Source: Liolophura sinensis | Taxonomy: Eukaryota > Mollusca > Polyplacophora > Chitonida > Chitonidae | Reading direction: 5' to 3' | DNA length: 64,000 nt | Assembly (NCBI RefSeq): GCF_032854445.1 | Contig: NC_088295.1 | Coordinates: 52,435,249-52,499,248 of the forward strand | Part shown: in pieces, positions 44,438 through 57,654 of the stretch | How positions within the stretch are numbered: position 1 is the first letter of the stretch | Layout of the letters: each line of letters opens with the position of its first letter | The notes under the pieces: generated by a model | What the model was told of the DNA's origin: nothing | Databases searched by the model: none | What the model saw: the letters and a program-made list of their open reading frames with translations, nothing else | Program-made: the position numbers and the translations under genes

Positions 44438-46174
44438 TACCTTGTGTTTTTTATGTACAAATGGTGTGGTTTTTCTACACGTAGATAAAGACATTGAGAT
44501 TGTCTTGGACTTAGAAGTAAGACAACTGTTGGGTGAGTTAAATGGGCTTGGCCCAAAGATTTGACGTCTTCTGGACTACCGAAGGGCACATAACTTATAG
44601 TCAAAAGTTGAATATAGTAATGACCAGTCGCGATGGTACATAGTACAGTGTAGCCGATTTCAATTAACAAAAAGACCAGGCAAAAATGCAAAAGTGGAAA
44701 AACTGTTCCAGTGCTGCTGGTAAGAGGCTAATCCGACGTATTTTGTGACGAGAAATCGAATGGTGCAAACCGCGTTGCTCTCCGACCAATACTTTTGGCT
44801 GTAGCGACAATTGAATGATCATTGATGTCATAATCACGTGCCCAGCAACGGCTCTTACTCCATGGAAACCAGGGAAATTTGCAATTTTTCAACAGCTGCC
44901 GATGCCTGGCCCAATTCCGCAACTTTTGGCACCTTAATGATGTGGGTCAGTGTTCAATTGTACTTTTTACAGCAGACTGTATCTAGTACCTTGTGTTTTT
45001 TATGTACAAATGGTGTGGTTTTTCTACACGTAGAAAAAGACATTGAGATTGTCTTGGACTTAGAAGTAAGACAACTGTTGGGTGAGTTAAATGGGCTTGG
45101 CCCAAAGATTTGACGTCTTCTGGACTACCGAAGGGCACATAACTTATAGTCAAAAGTTGAATATAGTAATGACCAGTCGCGATGGTACATAGTACAGCGT
45201 AGCCGATTTCAATTAACAAAAAGACCAGGCAAAAATGCAAAAGTGGAAAAACTGTTCCAGTGCTGCTGGTAAGAGGCTAATCCGACGTATTTTGTAACGA
45301 GAAATCGAATGGTGCAAACCGCGTTGCTCTCCGACCAATACGTTTGGCTGTAGCGACAATTGAATGATCATTGATGTCATAAGCAACGGCTCTTACTCCA
45401 TGGAAACCAGGGAAATTTGCCATTTTCAACAGCTGCCGATGCCTGGCCCAATTCCTCATCTTTTGGCACCTTAATGATGTGGGTCAGTGTTCAATTGTAC
45501 TTTTTACAGCAGACTGTATCTAGTACCTTGTGTTTTTTATGTACAAATGGTGTGGTTTTTCTACACGTAGATAAAGACATTGAGATTGTCTTGGACTTAG
45601 AAGTGAGACAATTGCTGGGTGAGTTAAATGGGCTTGGCCCAAAGATTTGACGTCTTCTGGGCTACCGAAGGGCACATAACTTATAGTCAAAAGTTGAAAA
45701 TGGTAATGACCAGTCGCGATGGTACATAGTACAGTGTAGCCGATTTCAATTAACAAAAAGACCAGGCAAAAATGCAAAAGTGAAAAAACTGTTCCAGTGC
45801 TGCTGGTAAGAGGCTAATCCGACGTATTTTGTGACGAGAAATCGAATGGTGCAAACCGCGTTGCTCTCCGAGCAATACTTTTGGCTGTAGCGACAATTGA
45901 ATGATCATTGATGTCAAAATCACGTGCCCAGCAACGGCTCTTACTCCATGGAAACCAGGGAATTTTGCCATTTTTTCAACAGCTGGCGATGTCTGGCCCA
46001 ATTCCGCATCTTTTGGCACCTTAATGATGTGGGTCAGTGTTCAGTTGTACTTTTTACAGCAGACTGTATCAAGTACCTTGTGTTTTTTATATACAAATGG
46101 TGTGGTTTTTTTACATGTAGATAAAGACATTGAGTTTGTCTTGGACTTAGAAGTAAGACAATTGCTGGGTGAGT
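44438..46174 (-). repeat. Inverted block of the satellite array (~3.2 monomers)
   Basis: The same monomer in reverse orientation, with landmarks at 44691, 45240 and 45777. The second spacing is 537 bp because 12 bp are missing near 45380. The last monomer is cut within gggtgagt at 46167-46174, where the forward array begins. Confidence 0.95.
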
Positions 46175-47220
46175 ACCATCGCGACTGGTCATTACTATAT
46201 TCAACTTTTGACTATTAGTTATGTGCCCTTCGGTAGCCCAGAAGACGTCAAATCTTTGGGCCAAGCCCATTTAACTCACCCAGCAATTGTCTTACTTCTA
46301 AGTCCAAGACAATCTCAATGTCTTTATCTACGTGTAGAAAAACCACACCATTTGTACATCAAAAAAAACACAAGGTACTAGATACAGTCTGCTGTAAAAA
46401 GTACAATTGAACACTGACCCACATCATTAAGGTGCCAAAAGATGAGGAATTATGCCAGGCATCGGCAGCTGTTGAAAAATTGCAAATTTCCCTGGTTTCC
46501 ATGGAGTAAGAGCCGTTGCTGGGCACGTGATTATGACATCAATGATCAATCAATTGTCGCTACAGCCAAAAGTATTGGTCAGAGAGCAACGCAGTTTGCA
46601 CCATTCGATTTCTCGTCACAAAATACGTCGAATTAGCCTCTTACCAGCAGATTTGTAACAGTTTTCCACTTTTGCATTTTTGCCTGGTCTTTTTGTTAAT
46701 TAAAATCAGCTACACTGTACTATGTACCATCGCGACTGGTCATTACTATATTCAACTTTTGACTATTAGTTATGTGCCCTTCGTTAGTCCAGAAGACGTC
46801 AAATCTTCGGGCCAAGCCCATTTAACTCACCCAGCAATTGTCTTACTTCTAAGTCCAAAAGAATCTCAATGTCTTTATCTACGTGTAGAAAAACCACACC
46901 ATTTGTACATAAAAAACACAAGGTACTGGATACAGTCTGCTGTAAAAAGTACAATTGAACACTGACCCACATCATTAAGGTGCCAAAAGATGCGGAATTG
47001 GGCCAGGCATCGGCAGCTGTTGAAGAATTGCAAATTTCCCTGGTTTCCATGGAGTAAGAGCCGTTGCTGGGCACGTGATTATGACATCAATGATCATTCA
47101 ATTGTCGCTACAGCCAAAAGTATTGGTCGGAGAGCAACGCGGATTGCACCATTCGATTTCTCGTCACAAAATGCGTCGGAATAGCCGCTTGCCAGCAGCA
47201 CTGGAACAGTTTTTCCACTT
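46175..47220 (+). repeat. First forward monomers, outside the HOR register
   Basis: A partial monomer (46175-46671) and one complete one (46672-47220). They carry private changes (for example tcgttagtccag and tcttcgggcc) not seen in later units. More divergent edge monomers are typical of satellite array borders. Confidence 0.85.
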
Positions 47221-50200
47221 TTGCATTTTTGCCTGGTCTTTTTGTTAATTGAAATCGGCTACACTGTACTATGTACCATCGCGACTGGTCATTACTATAA
47301 TCAACTTTTGACTATTAGTTATGTGCCCTTCGGTAGTCCAGAAGACGTCAAATCTTTGGGCCAAGACCATTTAAGTCACCCAGCAATTGTCTTACTTCTA
47401 AGTCCAAGACAATCTCAATGTCTTTATCTACGTGTAGAAAAACCACACCATTTGTACATAAAAAACACAAGGTACTGGATACAGTCTGCTGTAAAAAGTA
47501 CAATTGAACACTGACCCACATCATTAAGGTGCCAAAAGATGCGGAATTGGGCCAGGCATCGGCAGCTGTTGAAAAATTGCAAATTTCCCTGGTTTCCATG
47601 GAGTTAGAGCCGTTGCTGGGCACGTGATTATGACATCAATGATCACTCAATTGTCGCTACAGCCAAAAGTATTGGTCGGAGAGCAACGCGGTTTGCACCA
47701 TTCGATTTCTCGTCACAAAATACTTCGGATTAGCCTCTTGCCAGCAGCACTGGAACAGTTTTTCCACTTTTGCATTTTTGCCTGGTCTTTTTGTTAATTG
47801 AAATCGGCTACACTGTACTATGTACCATCGCCACTGGTCATTACCATATTCAACTTTTGACTATTAGTTATGTGCCCTTCGGTAGCCCAGAAGACTTCAA
47901 ATCTTTGGGCCAAGCCCATTTAACTCACCCAGCAATTGTCTTACTTCTAAGTCCAAGACAATGTCAATGTCTTTATCTACGTGTAGAAAAACCACACCAT
48001 TTGTACATAAAAAACACAAGGTACTAGATACAGTCTGCTGTAAAAAGTACAATTGAACACTGACCCACATCATTAAGGTGCCAAAAGATGCGGAATTGGG
48101 CCAGGCATCGGCAGCTGTTGAAAAATTGCAAATTTCCCTGGTTTCCATGGAGTAAGAGCCGTTGCTGGGAACGTGATTATGACATCAATGATCATTCAAT
48201 TGTCGCTACAGCCAAAAGTATTGGTCGGAGAGCAACGCGGATTGCACCATTCGATTTCTCGTCACAAAATACGTCGGAATAGCCTTTTGCCAGCAGCACT
48301 GGAACAGTTTTTACACTTTTGCATTTTTGCCTGGTCTTTTTGTTATTTGAAATCGGATACACTGTACTATGTACCATCGCCACTGGTCATTACTATATTC
48401 AACTTTTGACTATTAGTTATGTGCCCTTCGGTAGTCCAGAAGACTTCAAATCTTTGGGCCAAGCCCATTTAACTCACCCAGCAATTGTCTTACTTCTAAG
48501 TCCAAGACAATCTCAATGTCTTTATCTACATGTAGAAAAACCACACCATTTGTACATAAAAAACACAAGGTACTAGATACAGTCTGCTGTAAAAAGTACA
48601 ATTGAACACTGACCCACATCATTAAGGTGCCAAAAGATGCGGAATTGGGCCAGGCATCGGCAGCTGTTGAAAAATTGCAAATTTGCCTGGTTTCCATGGA
48701 GTAAGAGCCGTTGCTGGGCACGTGATTATGACATCAATGATCATTCAATTGTCGCTACAGCCAAAAGTATTGGTCGGAGAGCAACGCGGTTTGCACCATT
48801 CGATTTCTCGTCACAAAATACGTCGGATTAGCCTCTTGCCAGCAGCACTGGAACAGTTTTTCCACTTTTGCATTTTTGCCTGGTCTTTTTGTTAATTGAA
48901 ATCGGCTACACTGTACTATGTACCATCGCGACTGGTCATTACTATATTCAACTTTTGACTATTAGTTATGTGCACTTCGGTAGTCCAGAAGACGTCAAAT
49001 CTTTGGGCCAAGCCCATTTAACTCACCCAGCAATTGTCTTACTTCTAAGTCCAAGACAATCTCAATGTCTTTATCTACGTGTAGAAAAACCACACCATTT
49101 GTACATAAAAAACACAAGGTACTAGATACAGTCTGCTGTAAAAAGTACAATTGAACACTGACCCACATCAATAAGGTGCCAAAAGATGCGGAATTGGGCC
49201 AGGCATCGGCAGCTGTTGAAAAATTGCAAATTTCCCTGGTTTCCATGGAGTAAGAACCGTTGCTGGGAACGTGATTATGACATCAATGATCATTCAATTG
49301 TCGCTACAGCCAAAAGTATTGGTTGGAGAGCAACGCGGTTTGCACCATTCGATTTCTCGTCACAAAATACGTCGGATTAGCCTCTTGCCAGCAGCACTGG
49401 AACAGTTTTTCCACTTTTGCATTTTTGCCTGGTCTTTTTGTTTATTGAAATCGGCTACACTGTACTATGTACCATCGCAACTGGTGATTACCATATTCAA
49501 CTTTTGACTATTAGTTATGTGCCCTTCGGTAGCCCAGAAGACGTCAAATCTTTGGGCCAAGCCCATTTAACTCACCCAGCAATTGTCTTACTTCTAAGTC
49601 CAAGACAATCTCAATGTCTTTATCTACATGTAGAAAAACCACACCATTTGTACATAAAAAACACAAGGTACTAGATACAGTCTGCTGTAAAAAGTACAAT
49701 TGAACACTGACCCACATCATTAAGGTGCCAAAAGATGCGGAATTGGGCCAGGCATCGGCAGCTGTTGAAAAATTGCAAATTTCCCTGGTTTCCATGGAGT
49801 AAGAGCCGTTGCTGGGAACGTGATTATGACATCAATGATCATTCAATTGTCGCTACAGCCAAAAGTATTGGTCGGAGAGCAACGCGGATTGCACCATTCG
49901 ATTTCTCGTCACAAAATACGTCGGATTAGCCTCTTGCCAGCAGCACTGGAACAGTTTTTCCACTTTTGCATTTTTGCCTGGTCTTTTTGTTAATTGAAAT
50001 CGGCTACACTGTACTATGTACCATCGCGACTGGTCATTACTATATTCAACTTTTGACTATTAGTTATGTGCACTTCGGTAGTCCAGAAGACGTCAAATCT
50101 TTGGGCCAAGCCCATTTAACTCACCCAGCAATTGTCTTACTTCTAAGTCCAAGACAATCTCAATGTCTTTATCTACGTGTAGAAAAACCACATCATTTGT

Positions 50201-50514
50201 ACATAAAAAACACAAGGTAGTAGATACAGTCTGCTGTAAAAAGTACAATTGAACACTGACCCACATCATTAAGGTGCCAAAAGATGCGGAATTGGGCCAG
50301 GCATCGGCAGCTGTTGAAGAATTGCAAATTTCCCTGGTTTCCATGGAGTAAGAGCCGTTGCTGGGCACGTGATTATGACATCAATGATCATTCAATTGTC
50401 GCTACAGCCAAAAGTATTGGTCGGAGAGCAACGCGGTTTGCACCATTCGATTTCTCGTCACAAAATGCGTCGGAATAGCCGCTTGCCAGCAGCACTGGAA
50501 CAGTTTTTCCACTT
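47221..50514 (+). repeat. Higher-order repeat copy 1 (six monomers)
   Basis: Monomer types by diagnostic bases: N (ataatcaac), P (gccactggtcattacc plus gaagacttc), F (ttatttgaaatcggat), H (gtgcacttcgg), D (gtttattg plus caactggtgattacc), H2 (gtgcacttcgg plus catcatttg and gtagtag). Order N-P-F-H-D-H2, 3294 bp. Confidence 0.92.
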
Positions 50515-53500
50515 TTGCATTTTTGCCTGGTCTTTTTGTTAATTGAAATCGGCTACACTGTACTATGTACCATCGCGACTGGTCATTACTATAATCAACT
50601 TTTGACTATTAGTTATGTGCCCTTCGGTAGTCCAGAAGACGTCAAATCTTTGGGCCAAGACCATTTAAGTCACCCAGCAATTGTCTTACTTCTAAGTCCA
50701 AGACAATCTCAATGTCTTTATCTACGTGTAGAAAAACCACACCATTTGTACATAAAAAACACAAGGTACTGGATACAGTCTGCTGTAAAAAGTACAATTG
50801 AACACTGACCCACATCATTAAGGTGCCAAAAGATGCGGAATTGGGCCAGGCATCGGCAGCTGTTGAAAAATTGCAAATTTCCCTGGTTTCCATGGAGTTA
50901 GAGCCGTTGCTGGGCACGTGATTATGACATCAATGATCACTCAATTGTCGCTACAGCCAAAAGTATTGGTCGGAGAGCAACGCGGTTTGCACCATTCGAT
51001 TTCTCGTCACAAAATACTTCGGATTAGCCTCTTGCCAGCAGCACTGGAACAGTTTTGCACTTTTGCATTTTTGCCTGGTCTTTTTGTTAATTGAAATCGG
51101 CTACACTGTACTATGTACCATCGCCACTGGTCATTACCATATTCAACTTTTGACTATTAGTTATGTGCCCTTCGGTAGCCCAGAAGACTTCAAATCTTTG
51201 GGCCAAGCCCATTTAACTCACCCAGCAATTGTCTTACTTCTAAGTCCAAGACAATGTCAATGTCTTTATCTACGTGTAGAAAAAACCACACCATTTGTAC
51301 ATAAAAAACACAAGGTACTAGATACAGTCTGCTGTAAAAAGTACAATTGAACACTGACCCACATCATTAAGGTGCCAAAAGATGCGGAATTGGGCCAGGC
51401 ATCGGCAGCTGTTGAAAAATTGCAAATTTCCCTGGTTTCCATGGAGTAAGAGCCGTTGCTGGGAACGTGATTATGACATCAATGATCATTCAATTGTCGC
51501 TACAGCCAAAAGTATTGGTCGGAGAGCAACGCGGATTGCACATTCGATTTCTCGTCACAAAATACGTCGGAATAGCCTTTTGCCAGCAGCACTGGAACAG
51601 TTTTTTACACTTTTGCATTTTTGCCTGGTCTTTTTGTTATTTGAAATCGGATACACTGTACTATGTACCATCGCGACTGGTCATTACTATATTCAACTTT
51701 TGACTATTAGTTATGTGCCCTTCGGTAGCCCAGAAGACTTCAAATCTTTGGGCCAAGCCCATTTAACTCACCCAGCAATTGTCTTACTTCTAAGTCCAAG
51801 ACAATCTCAATGTCTTTATCTACATGTAGAAAAACCACACCATTTGTACATAAAAAAACACAAGGTACTGGATAAGGTCTGCTGTAAAAAGTACAATTGA
51901 ACACTGACCCACATCATTAAGGTGCCAAAAGATGCGGAATTGGGCCAGGCATCGGCAGCTGTTGAAAAATTGCAAATTTGCCTGGTTTCCATGGAGTAAG
52001 AGCCGTTGCTGGGCACGTGATTATGACATCAATGATCATTCAAATTGTCGCTACAGCCAAAAGTATTGGTCGGAGAGCAAACGCGGTTTGCACCATTCGA
52101 TTTCTCGTCACAAAATACGTCGGATTAGCCTCTTGCCAGCAGCACTGGAACAGTTTTTCCACTTTTGCATTTTTGCCTGGTCTTTTTGTTAATTGAAATC
52201 GGCTACACTGTACTATGTACCATCGCGACTGGTCATTACCATATTCAACTTTTGACTATTAGTTATGTGCACTTCGGTAGTCCAGAAGACGTCAAATCTT
52301 TGGGCCAAGCCCATTTAACTCACCCAGCAATTGTCTTACTTCTAAGTCCAAGACAATCTCAATGTCTTTATCTACGTGTAGAAAAACCACACCATTTGTA
52401 CATAAAAAACACAAGGTACTAGATACAGTCTGCTGTAAAAAGTACAATTGAACACTGACCCACATCAATAAGGTGCCAAAAGATGCGGAATTGGGCCAGG
52501 CATCGGCAGCTGTTGAAAAATTGCAAATTTCCCTGGTTTCCATGGAGTAAGAACCGTTGCTGGGAACGTGATTATGACATCAATGATCATTCAATTGTCG
52601 CTACAGCCAAAAGTATTGGTCGGAGAGCAACGCGGTTTGCACCATTCGATTTCTCGTCACAAAATACGTCGGATTAGCCTCTTGCCAGCAGCACTGGAAC
52701 AGTTTTTGCACTTTTGCATTTTTGCCTGGTCTTTTTGTTTATTGAAATCGGCTACACTGTACTATGTACCATCGCAACTGGTGATTACCATATTCAACTT
52801 TTGACTATTAGTTATGTGCCCTTCGGTAGCCCAGAAGACGTCAAATCTTTGGGCCAAGCCCATTTAACTCACCCAGCAATTGTCTTACTTCTAAGTCCAA
52901 GACAATCTCAATGTCTTTATCTACATGTAGAAAAACCACACCATTTGTACATAAAAAACACAAGGTACTAGATACAGTCTGCTGTAAAAAGTACAATTGA
53001 ACACTGACCCACATCATTAAGGTGCCAAAAGATGCGGAATTGGGCCAGGCATCGGCAGCTGTTGAAAAATTGCAAATTTCCCTGGTTTCCATGGAGTAAG
53101 AGCCGTTGCTGGGAACGTGATTATGACATCAATGATCATTCAATTGTCGCTACAGCCAAAAGTATTGGTCGGAGAGCAACGCGGATTGCACCATTCGATT
53201 TCTCGTCACAAAATACGTCCGATTAGCCTCTTGCCAGCAGCACTGGAACAGTTTTTCCACTTTTGCATTTTTGCCTGGTCTTTTTGTTAATTGAAATCGG
53301 CTACACTGTACTATGTACCATCGCGACTGGTCATTACTATATTCAACTTTTGACTATTAGTTATGTGCACTTCGGTAGTCCAGAAGACGTCAAATCTTTG
53401 GGCCAAGCCCATTTAAGTCACCCAGCAATTGTCTTACTTCTAAGTCCAAGACAATCTCAATGTCTTTATCTACGTGTAGAAAAACCACATCATTTGTACA

Positions 53501-53811
53501 TAAAAAACACAAGGTAGTAGATACAGTCTGCTGTAAAAAGTACAATTGAACACTGACCCACATCATTAAGGTGCCAAAAGATGCGGAATTGGGCCAGGCA
53601 TCGGCAGCTGTTGAAGAATTGCAAATTTCCCTGGTTTCCATGGAGTAAGAGCCGTTGCTGGGCACGTGATTATGACATTAATGATCATTCAATTGTCGCT
53701 ACAGCCAAAAGTATTGGTCGGAGAGCAACGCGGTTTGCACCATTCGATTTCTCGTCACAAAATACGTCGGAATAGCCGCTTGCCAGCAGCACTGGAACAG
53801 TTTTTCCACTT
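50515..53811 (+). repeat. Higher-order repeat copy 2 (six monomers)
   Basis: Order N-P-F-H-D-H2, 3297 bp. Nearly identical to copy 1 monomer by monomer apart from single-base indels between 51.05 and 52.09 kb. Confidence 0.92.
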
Positions 53812-56800
53812 TTGCATTTTTGCCTGGTCTTTTTGTTAATTGAAATCGGCTACACTGTACTATGTACCATCGCGACTGGTCATTACTATAATCAACTTTT
53901 GACTATTAGTTATGTGCCCTTCGGTAGTCCAGAAGACGTCAAATCTTTGGGCCAAGACCATTTAAGTCACCCAGCAATTGTCTTACTTCTAAGTCCAAGA
54001 CAATCTCAATGTCTTTATCTACGTGTAGAAAAACCACACCATTTGTACATAAAAAACACAAGGTACTGGATACAGTCTGCTGTAAAAAGTACAATTGAAC
54101 ACTGACCCACATCATTAAGGTGCCAAAAGATGCGGAATTGGGCCAGGCATCGGCAGCTGTTGAAAAATTGCAAATTTCCCTGGTTTCCATGGAGTTAGAG
54201 CCGTTGCTGGGCACGTGATTATGACATCAATGATCACTCAATTGTCGCTACAGCCAAAAGTATTGGTCGGAGAGCAACGCGGTTTGCACCATTCGATTTC
54301 TCGTCACAAAATACTTCGGATTAGCCTCTTGCCAGCAGCACTGGAACAGTTTTTGCACTTTTGCATTTTTGCCTGGTCTTTTTGTTAATTGAAATCGGCT
54401 ACACTGTACTATGTACCATCGCCACTGGTCATTACCATATTCAACTTTTGACTATTAGTTATGTGCCCTTCGGTAGCCCAGAAGACTTCAAATCTTTGGG
54501 CCAAGCCCATTTAACTCACCCAGCAATTGTCTTACTTCTAAGTCCAAGACAATCTCAATGTCTTTATCTACGTGTAGAAAAACCACACCATTTGTACATA
54601 AAAAACACAAGGTACTAGATACAGTCTGCTGTAAAAAGTACAATTGAACACTGACCCACATCAATAAGGTGCCAAAAGATGCGGAATTGGGCCAGGCATC
54701 GGCAGCTGTTGAAAAATTGCAAATTTCCCTGGTTTCCATGGAGTAAGAACCGTTGCTGGGAACGTGATTATGACATCAATGATCATTCAATTGTCGCTAC
54801 AGCCAAAAGTATTGGTCGGAGAGCAACGCGGTTTGCACCATTCGATTTCTCGTCACAAAATACGTCGGATTAGCCTCTTGCCAGCAGCACTGGAACAGTT
54901 TTTCCACTTTTGCATTTTTGCCTGGTCTTTTTGTTTATTGAAATCGGCTACACTGTACTATGTACCATCGCAACTGGTGATTACCATATTCAACTTTTGA
55001 CTATTAGTTATGTGCCCTTCGGTAGCCCAGAAGACGTCAAATCTTTGGGCCAAGCCCATTTAACTCACCCAGCAATTGTCTTACTTCTAAGTCCAAGACA
55101 ATCTCAATGTCTTTATCTACGTGTAGAAAAACCACACCATTTGTACATAAAAAACACAAGGTACTAGATACAGTCTGCTGTAAAAAGTACAATTGAACAC
55201 TGACCCACATCATTAAGGTGCCAAAAGATGCGGAATTGGGCCAGGCATCGGCAGCTGTTGAAAAATTGCAAATTTCCCTGGTTTCCATGGAGTAAGAGCC
55301 GTTGCTGGGAACGTGATTATGACATCAATGATCATTCAATTGTCGCTACAGCCAAAAGTATTGGTCGGAGAGCAACGCGGATTGCACCATTCGATTTCTC
55401 GTCACAAAATACGTCGGAATAGCCTTTTGCCAGCAGCACTGGAACAGTTTTTACACTTTTGCATTTTTGCCTGGTCTTTTTGTTATTTGAAATCGGATAC
55501 ACTGTACTATGTACCATCGCCACTGGTCATTACTATATTCAACTTTTGACTATTAGTTATGTGCCCTTCGGTAGCCCAGAAGACTTCAAATCTTTGGGCC
55601 AAGCCCATTTAACTCACCCAGCAATTGTCTTACTTCTAAGTCCAAGACAATCTCAATGTCTTTATCTACATGTAGAAAAACCACACCATTTGTACATAAA
55701 AAACACAAGGTACTAGATACAGTCTGCTGTAAAAAGTACAATTGAACACTGACCCACATCATTAAGGTGCCAAAAGATGCGGAATTGGGCCAGGCATCGG
55801 CAGCTGTTGAAAAATTGCAAATTTGCCTGGTTTCCATGGAGTAAGAACCGTTGCTGGGCACGTGATTATGACATCAATGATCATTCAATTGTCGCTACAG
55901 CCAAAAGTATTGGTCGGAGAGCAACGCGGTTTGCACCATTCGATTTCTCGTCACAAAATACGTCGGATTAGCCTCTTGCCAGCAGCACTGGAACAGTTTT
56001 TCCACTTTTGCATTTTTGCCTGGTCTTTTTGTTAATTGAAATCGGCTACACTGTACTATGTACCATCGCGACTGGTCATTACTATATTCAACTTTTGACT
56101 ATTAGTTATGTGCACTTCGGTAGTCCAGAAGACGTCAAATCTTTGGGCCAAGCCCATTTAACTCACCCAGCAATTGTCTTACTTCTAAGTCCAAGACAAT
56201 CTCAATGTCTTTATCTACGTGTAGAAAAACCACACCATTTGTACATAAAAAACACAAGGTACTAGATACAGTCTGCTGTAAAAAGTACAATTGAACACTG
56301 ACCCACATCAATAAGGTGCCAAAAGATGCGGAATTGGGCCAGGCATCGGCAGCTGTTGAAAAATTGCAAATTTCCCTGGTTTCCATGGAGTAAGAACCGT
56401 TGCTGGGAACGTGATTATGACATCAATGATCATTCAATTGTCGCTACAGCGCAAAGTATTGGTCGGAGAGCAACGCGGTTTGCACCATTCGATTTCTCGT
56501 CACAAAATACGTCGGATTAGCCTCTTGCCAGCAGCACTGGAACAGTTTTTCCACTTTTGCATTTTTGCCTGGTCTTTTTGTTTATTGAAATCGGCTACAC
56601 TGTACTATGTACCATCGCAACTGGTGATTACCATATTCAACTTTTGACTATTAGTTATGTGCCCTTCGGTAGCCCAGAAGACGTCAAATCTTTGGGCCAA
56701 GCCCATTTAACTCACCCAGCAATTGTCTTACTTCTAAGTCCAAGACAATCTCAATGTCTTTATCTACATGTAGAAAAACCACACCATTTGTACATAAAAA

Positions 56801-57654
56801 ACACAAGGTACTAGATACAGTCTGCTGTAAAAAGTACAATTGAACACTGACCCACATCATTAAGGTGCCAAAAGATGCGGAATTGGGCCAGGCATCGGCA
56901 GCTGTTGAAAAATTGCAAATTTCCCTGGTTTCCATGGAGTAAGAGCCGTTGCTGGGAACGTGATTATGACATCAATGATCATTCAATTGTCGCTACAGCC
57001 AAAAGTATTGGTCGGAGAGCAACGCGGATTGCACCATTCGATTTCTCGTCACAAAATACGTCCGATTAGCCTCTTGCCAGCAGCACTGGAACAGTTTTTC
57101 CACTTTTGCATTTTTGCCTGGTCTTTTTGTTAATTGAAATCGGCTACACTGTACTATGTACCATCGCGACTGGTCATTACTATATTCAACTTTTGACTAT
57201 TAGTTATGTGCACTTCGGTAGTCCAGAAGACGTCAAATCTTTGGGCCAAGCCCATTTAACTCACCCAGCAATTGTCTTACTTCTAAGTCCAAGACAATCT
57301 CAATGTCTTTATCTACGTGTAGAAAAACCACATCATTTGTACATAAAAAACACAAGGTAGTAGATACAGTCTGCTGTAAAAAGTACAATTGAACACTGAC
57401 CCACATCATTAAGGTGCCAAAAGATGCGGAATTGGGCCAGGCATCGGCAGCTGTTGAAGAATTGCAAATTTCCCTGGTTTCCATGGAGTAAGAGCCGTTG
57501 CTGGGCACGTGATTATGACATTAATGATCATTCAATTGTCGCTACAGCCAAAAGTATTGGTCGGAGAGCAACGCGGTTTGCACCATTCGATTTCTCGTCA
57601 CAAAATGCGTCGGAATAGCCGCTTGCCAGCAGCACTGGAACAGTTTTTCCACTT
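53812..57654 (+). repeat. Higher-order repeat copy 3 (seven monomers)
   Basis: Order N-P-D-F-H-D-H2, 3843 bp. An extra D monomer at 54910 sits between P and F. Confidence 0.92.
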
